A model generated the notes under the pieces. It searched no databases. It saw nothing but the letters and a program-made list of their open reading frames with translations, and was not told where the DNA came from. Positions 53,492-62,520 of a stretch of DNA of 64,000 nt are shown here, one piece after another. Made by a program: the position numbers and the translations under genes. Origin of the DNA: an uncultured Lachnospiraceae bacterium. Its GTDB lineage: Bacteria > Bacillota > Clostridia > Lachnospirales > Lachnospiraceae. Every line of letters begins with the position of its first letter. The first letter of the stretch is position 1. Where the stretch lies: assembly GCA_902761585.1 (NCBI GenBank), contig CACWKX010000014.1:1-64000 (forward strand). Direction: 5' to 3'.

Positions 53492-53772
53492 GCATCATCC
53501 GGCGATACAAGACGGCCTGCGGAGTCAGTGAACCACTCCTGTACTATCGGATTTCTGAGAGCGGAAAGAGTGGAAGAAAGCTGAAGAGTGCACGCATGAC
53601 CTGGCGCTCCTATCGATGCATGGGCATGTCGGTATTCCAGAGCTGTCTTTGTTTTATCAGCTATGCCTTTCACGGCGCGATGAAGTACAGAACATTCTAT
53701 TCAGAAAGATCAAAGCATGCTGAAATATCTGATAACAGAACGAAAACTGATCGTGACACTGGCAAAGAATGA
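53467..53772 (+). pseudogene. GT2 C-terminal remnant in a different frame
   Basis: From HEDYITWMSIIRRYK to RKLKSARMTWRSYRCMGM and FISYAFHGAMKYRTF this frame reads like the last third of a GT2 glycosyltransferase. It continues the domain broken at 53491. A stretch of roughly 15 residues between NPINCSS and HEDY usual in the family is missing, so a deletion that also shifts the frame is likely. An assembly error is possible. It overlaps the start of the permease gene. Confidence 0.65.
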
Positions 53773-54514
53773 CTTTCGAAAGAAGTTTGCCGGCTCCTAT
53801 ATGGGAATTCTCTGGGCTTTGGTTCAGCCTGTTGTCACCGTCCTGATGTACTGGTTTGTCTTCCAGGTCGGGCTCAGGCAGACACAGAGCTACGGCGGGG
53901 TCCCCTTTATTCTGTGGATGCTGGCAGGGCTGGTTCCGTGGTTCTATTTCAACGATGCGCTGACCGGCGGTACCAGCTCGCTGGTTGAATACAGCTATCT
54001 TGTCAAGAAGGTTGTGTTCCGGATTGAGATCCTCCCGATTGTAAAGGCATGCTCGGCGCTTTATGTACATGTGTTCTTTGTGGTGCTGACGTATGTGCTG
54101 TACTGTCTCTACGGAAAATTCCCGGGTTGGTACAGCTTCCAGCTGCTTTACTATTCAGTCTGCATGTTCATCCTGGTTCTGAGCCTGTCCTATGGGACAG
54201 CTGCCATTTCTGTTCTGTTTCGCGATAATGTCCAGATTGTGGCGATTGCCCTTCAGGTCGGGGTGTGGTTTACACCCATTATGTGGAACTTTGCAGACAT
54301 TGCGCCGCATCTGCCGAAGGTGGTCTGCTGGATTTTCAAGCTGAATCCCATGTACTATATCTGTTACGGGTACCGGGACAGCCTGATCGGTCATGTTCCG
54401 TTCTGGCACCATCCGCTGCTGACAGCATGGTTCTGGATGTTCACGATTCTTGCTTATCTGTGGGGAACAAAGACGTTCAGACGATCCAGGGGTCATTTTG
54501 CGGACGTTCTGTGA
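53717..54514 (+). CDS. wzm: Polysaccharide ABC exporter permease (Wzm-type)
   Basis: The 265-residue permease has the family start (MLKYLITERKLIVTLAKNDF, then KFAGSYMGILWALVQPVVTV) and six spans. It carries a polymer, not a single sugar, together with the Wzt-type ATPase encoded next. Its start overlaps the broken GT2 frame by about 55 bases, which supports the idea that the upstream frame originally ended earlier. Confidence 0.9.
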   Translation: MLKYLITERKLIVTLAKNDFRKKFAGSYMGILWALVQPVVTVLMYWFVFQVGLRQTQSYGGVPFILWMLAGLVPWFYFNDALTGGTSSLVEYSYLVKKVVFRIEILPIVKACSALYVHVFFVVLTYVLYCLYGKFPGWYSFQLLYYSVCMFILVLSLSYGTAAISVLFRDNVQIVAIALQVGVWFTPIMWNFADIAPHLPKVVCWIFKLNPMYYICYGYRDSLIGHVPFWHHPLLTAWFWMFTILAYLWGTKTFRRSRGHFADVL

Positions 54515-54594
54515 CGTCCGGCGAGAAGGAGAGTTGTATCTTGCATCGATTCGGGAAGAAACAAAAAGCGGCGGAAGGGCTTCAGGAGAAGAAT

Positions 54595-55890
54595 ATGTGT
54601 GATACCGCCATCGAGGTGAGCGATGTCACGAAGGTCTACCGCCTGTATGAGCGGCAGAGAGACAGACTCTGGGAGACGCTGGGCCTTGACAGAAAGAAAA
54701 CCTACAAGGAAAAATATGCATTAAACCATGTCAGCTTCCGGGTGAAGAGGGGCGAGACGGTCGGCATCATCGGAACGAATGGCTCCGGAAAGTCGACCAT
54801 GCTCAAGCTGATCACCGGTGTTCTGACACCGACGGCAGGAAGCATCCGTGTAGATGGCAGAATTTCCGCTCTGCTGGAGCTGGGAGCCGGCTTCAACATG
54901 GAATATACGGGAATTGAGAATGTCTATCTGAACGGCGCGATGATCGGTTTCACGAAAGAGGAGATCGATGCCCGTCTGGATGATATCATCAGTTTCGCGG
55001 ATATCGGGGATTACATCAACCAGCCGGTGAAATCTTACTCCTCCGGCATGTTTGTCCGGCTGGCCTTTGCGGTTGCGATCAACATCGATCCGGAGATTCT
55101 GATTGTAGATGAAGCGCTGTCAGTCGGGGACGTTTTCTTTCAGTCCAAGTGTTATCGGAAGTTTGAGGAGTTTCGGCGGGCGGGGAAGACCATTCTGTTC
55201 GTATCGCATGACCTTTCAGCGATCTCCCGGTACTGCGACAGGGCAATTCTGCTCAATCAGGGCGACCTGATCTATGATGGAACGCCGAAGGAGGCCATAG
55301 ACCTGTACAAAAAGGTGCTGGTCGGCCAGTATGAGGAGAAGCCTGCGGAACAGCCGGAGGCAGCAGACGGGGAAAAGAGGGAGATACAGGGAATCGGCAG
55401 CGGTTCCGATCTGTGGAAGAGCAGATACCCGGTCAATCCCAGTCTGGTTGAGTACGGAGAAAAAAATGGAGAGATTGTCGACTATGCGCTGCTGGATGAG
55501 AACGGTCTGATGACCTCCAACTTTCTGAAGGGAACAGTGTTCACAGTCCGGATGAAAATCCGGGCGCATGCGGACATTCTGGAACCGATCTTCGCGTTTA
55601 CGATCAAGAACATGAAGGGCATTGAGATCTGCGGGACAAACACGACGATGGAACATGTCCCGGTTCCGACGATGCATGACGGTGATGAACATGTGGTGGA
55701 GTTTACTCAGAAAATGGATCTGCAGGGAGGAGAATACCTGCTTTCGCTGGGATGCACCGGTTATCAGGACGGGATGTTCCGGGTGTTCCACAGACTCTAT
55801 GACGTCATTTCGCTGACGGTAGTATCGAATCGAGACACAGTCGGTTTCTATGACATGAACAGCACCTGCGTGCTGGATCCGGAGATATGA
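54595..55890 (+). CDS. wzt: Polysaccharide ABC exporter ATPase with C-terminal glycan-binding domain (Wzt-type)
   Basis: The 431-residue ATPase has Walker A GTNGSGKSTML (about residue 60), LELGAGFNMEYTG, the signature-like SYSSGMFVRLAFA (about 148) and Walker B ILIVDEALSVGD. The last 150 residues (about 280-431) form a beta-rich domain (FTVRMKIRAHADI and CGTNTTMEHVP) like the Wzt domain that recognises the modified end of the glycan. I chose the ATG at 54595, six bases after AGGAG; a TTG at 54541 with its own AAGGAGAG is a strong alternative. Confidence 0.9.
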   Translation: MCDTAIEVSDVTKVYRLYERQRDRLWETLGLDRKKTYKEKYALNHVSFRVKRGETVGIIGTNGSGKSTMLKLITGVLTPTAGSIRVDGRISALLELGAGFNMEYTGIENVYLNGAMIGFTKEEIDARLDDIISFADIGDYINQPVKSYSSGMFVRLAFAVAINIDPEILIVDEALSVGDVFFQSKCYRKFEEFRRAGKTILFVSHDLSAISRYCDRAILLNQGDLIYDGTPKEAIDLYKKVLVGQYEEKPAEQPEAADGEKREIQGIGSGSDLWKSRYPVNPSLVEYGEKNGEIVDYALLDENGLMTSNFLKGTVFTVRMKIRAHADILEPIFAFTIKNMKGIEICGTNTTMEHVPVPTMHDGDEHVVEFTQKMDLQGGEYLLSLGCTGYQDGMFRVFHRLYDVISLTVVSNRDTVGFYDMNSTCVLDPEI

Positions 55891-55891
55891 G

Positions 55892-58105
55892 ATGGCAGAG
55901 CTGAATTTGGATTATTATCGTGGAAGCGACCAGTATTCTGACGGGGATGTGGAGGATCAGATCCTCAGGGACGTCAGAAAGCTGACAGCAGCCGGGAAGG
56001 TGGAAGACCTGGGTAGCCAGTCGGATGCACAGGATATGCTCTACGGAGCCATCGATGAGGCGTACCGGACCGGAAATGAGACAGACGGATTTGCATATCT
56101 TTACCACTTGTCCCCTGTCCGTGAAAACATTCTTTCCTGGTATCCCTTCAGAAAGAATGCCTCTGCTCTCGAGATCGGGGCTGGACCTGGCGCTGTGACG
56201 GGGATTCTCTGCAGAAAACTGGCGTCCGTGACAAGTGTCGATCTCTCGAAGCGGCGCTGTATGATCAACTATGAGCGGCATCGGAGCGCGGATAATCTGA
56301 AGATTATGGTCGGGAATCTCAATGAGATGAAGTTTCCCGGCCTTTTTGACTACGTGATACTGAACGGGGTCTTCGAGTATGCGGGATCCTTCACAAGGGA
56401 AGGAGAGCCTTATAAAACCTTCCTCAGACGCTGCGCCAGTTTCCTGAAAGAGGATGGGGTGCTTCTGGTTGCGATTGAGAATCGGCTTGGCCTGAAGTAT
56501 TTTGCCGGGGCGCCGGAGGACCACACTGGCAACTATATGGAAGGACTGAAGGGATACCGGAAGGGCTCAGGCGTGCGGACCTTCTCCAGGGCGGAGTGGA
56601 GAGGCCTCGCGGCGGACTGCGGTCTCCGTGTCCGGCGGTTTTACTACCCGTCCCCTGATTATAAGTTTCCAGGAGAGGTTTTCACGGACGAAAGTCTGTC
56701 GGCAGCTTCCTATGACCGGAACCGGTGGAATTTCGATGCCCGGAGGCTGGAGCTTTTCCCAGAGCGTGAGATGGCAGTCAGCCTTCAAAAAGAGGGTGTG
56801 CTGGCCACGTTTATGAATTCATTTCTTGTGGAGCTGGCAGCCTTTGACCGGGTGGAGACCCGGGAGGAAACCGGGGGAGACAGCGAAGTTCTTTATGCAA
56901 AAGTCAATTCTGACAGAGCGCCCCGTTTTCGGATCCAGACGTTGATCAGGAGAACTAAGGATGGGAGAAGAATCGTATCCAAGGAGCCGCTGACAGGTGC
57001 TGCGTATGCACACCTGCTTCGGATGCATGGGTATGAGAAGACACAGCAAACAGGGATGTTTTGCCTGGAGGGAAGGCATTATCCGGTCCGTACGCTCTGT
57101 GGGGAGGAGAAGGACGGCAGGTTTTTCTACCCGTATCTTGAGGGAGTAAATCTCGGGGAGCGGGTGGCTCAGGCTGCCGAAGAAGGTGATGGTGCATTTG
57201 TCCTCCAGATGACAGACGCACTCTGGAGTCTTCTGCTTCAGGGAGAAGTAAAAGACGGTGCTGTCGGAAAAGAAGGGCAGGATGCATTTCGGAAGGTGTT
57301 CGGGGAAGCATGCGGGCCTGGAGAAGACAGGTTTCTCTGTCCGGCAAACATTGATCTGATCTTTGACAACCTGATCCTGAGTGGGGACACGGTATGGATC
57401 ATTGACGGGGAGTGGGTGTTCGACTTTCCGGTTCCGGCAGGATTCATCCTCTGGCGGGCAGTCAACGAGCTGTATGCCGACCATGAGAGCTTTGAGCAGG
57501 TGCTGCCGAAGCAGAAGCTTTTCGGACGGTACCAGATCACACCGACACAGGCACAGACGTATTGGAGATGGGCAGACTTTTTTGAGAAGCGGACTGTGAA
57601 GGCAAATGAATTGGCCCGGTATGCCCGTCCGGAGAAGAAGGCGGATCTGAAGGACATCCATACATTCGGACAGAGGGCTCGTCTGACCTCTACCCTTTAC
57701 ATTGACCGGGGACAAGGGTTTTCAGAGAAGGATGTGGTGCGGCAGGAGGTCTCGCTGAAGGATGGGGTCTATGAGGCCGTCTTTGATATTCCGAACCCGG
57801 AGACAGTCCGGGATCTGCGTTTTGATCCGATCGAGGGGACCTGCTGCGTCTGTGCGTTGAGCTCTCCTGACGGACAGCTGAGACCCGTCAATGCGGCGAG
57901 GGCAAGAAAAAAGATCTTACTGGAGGGCGGATATACGAGAGAGTGTGAGTTCCTGACGACGGATCCGTCCTACCGCCTGGTTTGCCGGGGCAGCGTCCCG
58001 GAGAGAGTCCGGATCACCGGAAGGATGGATCTCAGGAGTGAAGACTGGGCGCTTGGAAGGGCAGGGAGCCTGCTCGGAAAGTATCAGAGGATATTCAGAC
58101 TATGA
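55892..58105 (+). CDS. Methyltransferase with C-terminal kinase-like region (WbdD-like layout)
   Basis: The 737-residue protein has an N-terminal class I SAM methyltransferase: ALEIGAGPGAVTGIL (about residue 91), then VDLSKRRC, DYVILNGVFEYAG and LLVAIENRLGLKYFAG. A second part (about 300-560) has CPANIDLIFDNLIL (about 484) and WIIDGEWVFD (about 502), spaced like the catalytic and metal loops of kinase-like phosphotransferases. In O-antigen systems WbdD combines methyltransferase and kinase to cap the glycan, and Wzt reads the cap. It sits one base after wzt. The kinase call is tentative; cap chemistry is unknown. Confidence 0.75.
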   Translation: MAELNLDYYRGSDQYSDGDVEDQILRDVRKLTAAGKVEDLGSQSDAQDMLYGAIDEAYRTGNETDGFAYLYHLSPVRENILSWYPFRKNASALEIGAGPGAVTGILCRKLASVTSVDLSKRRCMINYERHRSADNLKIMVGNLNEMKFPGLFDYVILNGVFEYAGSFTREGEPYKTFLRRCASFLKEDGVLLVAIENRLGLKYFAGAPEDHTGNYMEGLKGYRKGSGVRTFSRAEWRGLAADCGLRVRRFYYPSPDYKFPGEVFTDESLSAASYDRNRWNFDARRLELFPEREMAVSLQKEGVLATFMNSFLVELAAFDRVETREETGGDSEVLYAKVNSDRAPRFRIQTLIRRTKDGRRIVSKEPLTGAAYAHLLRMHGYEKTQQTGMFCLEGRHYPVRTLCGEEKDGRFFYPYLEGVNLGERVAQAAEEGDGAFVLQMTDALWSLLLQGEVKDGAVGKEGQDAFRKVFGEACGPGEDRFLCPANIDLIFDNLILSGDTVWIIDGEWVFDFPVPAGFILWRAVNELYADHESFEQVLPKQKLFGRYQITPTQAQTYWRWADFFEKRTVKANELARYARPEKKADLKDIHTFGQRARLTSTLYIDRGQGFSEKDVVRQEVSLKDGVYEAVFDIPNPETVRDLRFDPIEGTCCVCALSSPDGQLRPVNAARARKKILLEGGYTRECEFLTTDPSYRLVCRGSVPERVRITGRMDLRSEDWALGRAGSLLGKYQRIFRL

Positions 58106-60864
58106 AGACGGAAGAAAGACAGAGCAGCCGTCCGGTTGATATCGTGGTTCCTGTCTACAACGGCTATGAAGACCTGCTTCTGTGCGTTGAAAGCCTGAAG
58201 CGGCATACCGATCTGACAAGGCACCGGGTCATCCTGATTGATGACAAAAGCACAGATGGACGCATCCGGCCGTATCTGGAACGGGAGAAGCGGTGTCCGG
58301 GGATCTGTGTGCTGTTCAACGACCAGAACAGGGGATTCTCCGCGAATGTCAATACGGGGCTTGCCTACTCGCAGCGGGATACCATTCTCCTGAATTCTGA
58401 CACGATTGTGACAGACCGGTGGGTGGAGAAGCTCCAGCGCTGTGCGGACTCCTCTGTACGGATCGCAACAGTGACACCTCTTTCCAATGCAGCGACGCTG
58501 GCCTCGGTTCCGGAGTTCCTGAAGGACAACCAGATCCCGGACGGCCTGAATGTCGACGAATATGCGGAGCTTGTGGAGCGGACATCGCTGCGCCGTTATC
58601 CGACTGTCTCAGTGGCCGTCGGTTTCTGTATGTATGTCCGTCAGGAAGCCTATGAGGCGGTGGGACCATTCGACGCAGCCACATTTGGAAGAGGGTACGG
58701 AGAGGAAAACGACTTCTGCAACCGCTGCGGAATGCTGGGATACATCCATGTTCTGTGCGACGACACCTTCATCTATCATAAAGGGACCGCATCCTTTGAG
58801 AGCGATGAAAAAAAACGGCTGTGCGATGAGCATGACCGGATTCTGAGAAAGCGCTATCCGCTTCAGATGAAGGAAAATGACCGCTACTGCGCGGAAAATC
58901 CGGACCAGGACATCCGGGACAACCTCAGGCTTCATACCTGCCTTTCAAATGGAGCTGGAAATCTGCTTTACTTCCTGCATCTGGATTTTCAGGGAATTGC
59001 GAAGAATCATATCGGCGGAACACAGCTTCACGTGCGGGATCTGGTCCGCGGCGCCGTGAAGGACTACAACGTGTTTGTGGCAGCCAGGGACGGGGAAGTG
59101 CTCCGGCTGACCATTTACCCAAGGGGCTGCGGGGAGAAGCTGATGCTGAAGTTTCCGATCGGTGAGAAGCCGCTGTTTCCTGTGTTCCGGGACGAGAAGC
59201 TCGCAGAGATTCTCCGGCAGATCCTGACGGTATTTGACATCGATCTTGTCCATGTCCATCATACGGAGGGGCTGACGCTCGATATCTTCGAAGTCTCGAA
59301 AGCATTGGGAATCCCGGTTATCTGTACGCTTCATGACTACTACTATGCCTGTCCGACGATCAAGTTGCTGGATAGAGACGGGACGTTCTGCCCGTCAGAC
59401 GGCCGTTTTGCGCCGGCCGACGACCGGACCTGCCGGCTTTGCCTTCACAAAAACTGCGGTTATGGCCATGTGTCGGTGATCGGCAGGTGGAGGCGGGAGA
59501 ATCTGCGTGCCCTTTCAGTTTGCGGGAAACTGATCTTTCCCTCTGAGTCCGCAAAGGCCGTGATGATACAGGCATTTCCAGAGCTGGAGAGCCGAAGCGT
59601 TGTCATTCCGCACGGAAGCGGCGAACCGAAGGAGAAGGCGGGGCATACGATTGTGAAGGGGGCTGTACCTGCGAAGCGGACGGAGCGGATGCATGCGCAC
59701 CTGGATCAGCTGCCGGGAAGGGATGGCGGCTTCAGCTATGTCACCGGCTGGGCATATCTTGAGGGAGAAGACAGCGGAAGCATATCGGCATATGCCGAAG
59801 TGACAGATCATCGCGGGCAGGTGTTCCGGCTCCCGCTCCGAAAAATCCCCCGCACGGACGTGGCGGATGCGGCTTGCGACAGACGGTACCAGCAGTGTGG
59901 ATTCCATGCGGTTTTCGATATTCCGGGAATGGCTGCCGGACGGTTCCGGATGAGGATTCTGCTTCAGAAGGAAACGGAGTTCTTCACGGACGGGCGGGTA
60001 CACACAGGTTTCTATAATCGTCTGACAAAAGAAGAGGGCAGGCTTCACCATCAGGATGGGCGGGTTCTTCACGTTGCGTTTCTCGGCGGGGTGACCAGAG
60101 CGAAAGGTTCTACCTTGTTATCCGCGATCATTCATTCTGGAAACCCGCATTTCCGCTTCTTTGTCTTCGGACAGATCGGAGATCCGGAGGTACTGAAAGA
60201 AAAGTGTCCGGAGAATGTCTATTTTTCCGGTGTTTATGAGCAGGAAGATGCGGGAGAGCTGCTGGAGGCCTGCCAGATCGATGTGGCGTGCATTCTCCCG
60301 ATCTGGGGGGAGACATTCTGCTATACATTGTCCGAAGCCTGGCAGAGCGGGATCCCGGTCATCGGAACCGATATCGGGGCAGTTGGAGAACGTATCCGGA
60401 GGACAAAAGCCGGATGGCTTGTCCCGCCGGATGCGAAGGCAGGTGAGGTGCTGGCGCTTCTGGAGAAAATCCGGAGCAGCCCGCAGAAGCTCTCCGAAAA
60501 GCGGAAAGCGGCATTGAGCGTGCCGCTCCGGAATATCGTCTGGATGAATGCCGCGTACAGGATGCTGTATGGAGAGTGGATGCGGCAGGGGCGGCAGGGC
60601 AGCATTACAGAGCGGGTGCGCCGGAGAAACTGCAGTCCCCAGGATGCAGATGCCGTTTTCCAGGCCTACGCGCTGGCAAACCCGGCTGTGAGAGGCAGCG
60701 GCGGGGAGGCAGAAAAAAACAGGCTCCGGGAGGAGAATGAGATGCTGCGTACCTCCATGGAGATGCTGAAGAAAACGACGAGTTACAGACTGGCAAGGAA
60801 GATCGCGGAGGCAGATATCCCCGGAAGGGAGACGCTGAAGCGAATTCTCGGAAAGAGGGTTTGA
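58102..60864 (+). CDS. Bidomain glycosyltransferase (GT2 plus GT4-like)
   Basis: The 920-residue protein starts with a GT2 domain (VDIVVPVYNGYEDLLLCVESL, LNSDTIVTDRWVEKL, about 10-270). It continues with a GT4-like part (HIGGTQLHVRDLV at about 306, and WGETFCYTLSEAWQSGIPVIGTD at about 735), interrupted by a beta-rich insert with GGFSYVTGWAYLEG at about 540-640. A coiled coil (EENEMLRTSMEMLKKTTSY) ends the protein. Two active sites suggest it adds two sugars in turn. It overlaps the preceding gene by four bases. Confidence 0.85.
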   Translation: MKTEERQSSRPVDIVVPVYNGYEDLLLCVESLKRHTDLTRHRVILIDDKSTDGRIRPYLEREKRCPGICVLFNDQNRGFSANVNTGLAYSQRDTILLNSDTIVTDRWVEKLQRCADSSVRIATVTPLSNAATLASVPEFLKDNQIPDGLNVDEYAELVERTSLRRYPTVSVAVGFCMYVRQEAYEAVGPFDAATFGRGYGEENDFCNRCGMLGYIHVLCDDTFIYHKGTASFESDEKKRLCDEHDRILRKRYPLQMKENDRYCAENPDQDIRDNLRLHTCLSNGAGNLLYFLHLDFQGIAKNHIGGTQLHVRDLVRGAVKDYNVFVAARDGEVLRLTIYPRGCGEKLMLKFPIGEKPLFPVFRDEKLAEILRQILTVFDIDLVHVHHTEGLTLDIFEVSKALGIPVICTLHDYYYACPTIKLLDRDGTFCPSDGRFAPADDRTCRLCLHKNCGYGHVSVIGRWRRENLRALSVCGKLIFPSESAKAVMIQAFPELESRSVVIPHGSGEPKEKAGHTIVKGAVPAKRTERMHAHLDQLPGRDGGFSYVTGWAYLEGEDSGSISAYAEVTDHRGQVFRLPLRKIPRTDVADAACDRRYQQCGFHAVFDIPGMAAGRFRMRILLQKETEFFTDGRVHTGFYNRLTKEEGRLHHQDGRVLHVAFLGGVTRAKGSTLLSAIIHSGNPHFRFFVFGQIGDPEVLKEKCPENVYFSGVYEQEDAGELLEACQIDVACILPIWGETFCYTLSEAWQSGIPVIGTDIGAVGERIRRTKAGWLVPPDAKAGEVLALLEKIRSSPQKLSEKRKAALSVPLRNIVWMNAAYRMLYGEWMRQGRQGSITERVRRRNCSPQDADAVFQAYALANPAVRGSGGEAEKNRLREENEMLRTSMEMLKKTTSYRLARKIAEADIPGRETLKRILGKRV

Positions 60865-60865
60865 G

Positions 60866-62512
60866 ATGAATCTGGGGAAACTGAAAAATTATCTGAATGT
60901 TTTCAGTCTGCAGCAGGCGGCGATAAGCATCAGAGACCGGTTCTTTTCGCCGGAGCATGAGGAAGTTCCCTATGAACGGTGGCTGGAACACACCCGGATT
61001 TCCTCCCGCGGATATGCGAAGATTTCGAAGGAAGTCTTTCATTTTCAGCCGAAGATCGGTGTGTACGCTCACGCAGTGGGGAGAGACAGGGCAGCCTTTG
61101 TTCAGTCACTGTCGCTGCAGACCTATCGGAATGTCCGGCCGCTGAAGGACTGTCCCGAAGCGGAGTATACCTTGTTCGCAGGCCCGGGCTGTACCCTGAC
61201 GCCGGATATGCTGTCCTCCTGCGTGAGGCTTCTGAATGAGGACAACAGCGGGTATGTGGACCTCGTGTACTTTGACTCAGACTGCATCGATGCAGAGGGC
61301 AGGAAGACGAACCCGGCATTCCGCCCGGAATACGACCCGATTTTGCTGAGAAAGGTCAATTATATGGGGAATGTCTTTCTCGTCAGGACAGCCTTGTTCC
61401 GGAAGGTGTACAGGGAAATGGAGCAGGATTCGGGCGGAAAGGTCAGTCTGGACAGTGACGGGGTACATGCCTTTCTGAAGCGTCTGTGCAAGAGTGAGCA
61501 TGTCAGACCCGGGCAGGAAAGAAGCGGGACTGTCCGCCATATTCCGAGGATTCTCTATCATGAGGTTCTGGAAAACGCGCGGAAGGTCAGTGTGGACAGA
61601 CATATCCCACTGCTGAAGAAGGATCTGGAGCTTGTCTCTGTGATCATTCCCAACAAGGATCATGTCAGGGACCTGAAGAACTGCATCGATTCCCTCCTGA
61701 AAGTCAACGCCTACCACAATCTGGAGATCATCATCGTCGAGAACAACAGCTCTTCGCTGGAGATTTTCCGGTATTATGAGGAGATTCAGAAGCAGGACGG
61801 GCGGATTCATGTGTACACCTATACAGGGAGTTTCAATTATTCCAGGATCAACAATTTCGGGGCGTCAAAGGCTCATGGACGATTTCTGCTGTTTCTGAAC
61901 AATGACACCGTGATTCTGAAGCCATCAAGCATCTGGTATCTGGCATCTCATGCGGAAAGACAGGATGTCGGTGCGGTCGGTGCTCTTCTGATCTATCCGG
62001 ACCATACGGTTCAGCATGCTGGCGTCATCCTCGGATATGGAGGCATCGCCGGGCATGCGTATCAGGGAGAGGAGCTGGGGGAGCTGCCGGGGGAGTATCC
62101 GGAACTTCTCTTTGAGCATACACGCAATGTGTCAGCCGTTACCGGTGCCTGCATGCTGATGCGGCGGGAGGTTTATGAACAGGCCGGCGGCTTTGATGAG
62201 GAGCTGGCGGTAACATTCAATGATGTGGACCTGTGTCTCAGACTCCGGAAGGAAGGATACCGGATTCTCATCTGCCCGAATGCCGAGCTGATTCACAATG
62301 AGTCAGCGTCCAGAGGCGCGGAGGACAGCGAGGAGAAGGTCAGACGGTTCCACCGGGAAATCGGCATTTTTGTCAGACGATGGGAGAAGGAGCTTGAAGC
62401 CGGTGATCCGTTCTACAACCCGAATCTGACGCTGACAGGGCGGACATATACCTGCAAGGATCCGGTCCGTGAAGCCAGAGCACCTTACCTGAAGTATCTG
62501 CGAATGGAGTAA
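60866..62512 (+). CDS. GT2 glycosyltransferase with N-terminal extra domain
   Basis: The 548-residue protein has a degenerate GT-like N-terminal half (LFAGPGCTLTPDMLSSCVRLL, then DLVYFDSDCIDAEGRK). A full GT2 domain follows (SVIIPNKDHVRDLKNCIDSL at about 252, FLNNDTVILKPSSIW, GACMLMRREVYEQAGGFDEEL, FNDVDLCLRLRKEGY), like rhamnosyl- and galactofuranosyl-transferases of O-antigen clusters. It starts one base after the previous stop. The donor sugar cannot be told. Confidence 0.88.
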   Translation: MNLGKLKNYLNVFSLQQAAISIRDRFFSPEHEEVPYERWLEHTRISSRGYAKISKEVFHFQPKIGVYAHAVGRDRAAFVQSLSLQTYRNVRPLKDCPEAEYTLFAGPGCTLTPDMLSSCVRLLNEDNSGYVDLVYFDSDCIDAEGRKTNPAFRPEYDPILLRKVNYMGNVFLVRTALFRKVYREMEQDSGGKVSLDSDGVHAFLKRLCKSEHVRPGQERSGTVRHIPRILYHEVLENARKVSVDRHIPLLKKDLELVSVIIPNKDHVRDLKNCIDSLLKVNAYHNLEIIIVENNSSSLEIFRYYEEIQKQDGRIHVYTYTGSFNYSRINNFGASKAHGRFLLFLNNDTVILKPSSIWYLASHAERQDVGAVGALLIYPDHTVQHAGVILGYGGIAGHAYQGEELGELPGEYPELLFEHTRNVSAVTGACMLMRREVYEQAGGFDEELAVTFNDVDLCLRLRKEGYRILICPNAELIHNESASRGAEDSEEKVRRFHREIGIFVRRWEKELEAGDPFYNPNLTLTGRTYTCKDPVREARAPYLKYLRME

Positions 62513-62520
62513 CCAGGGTG

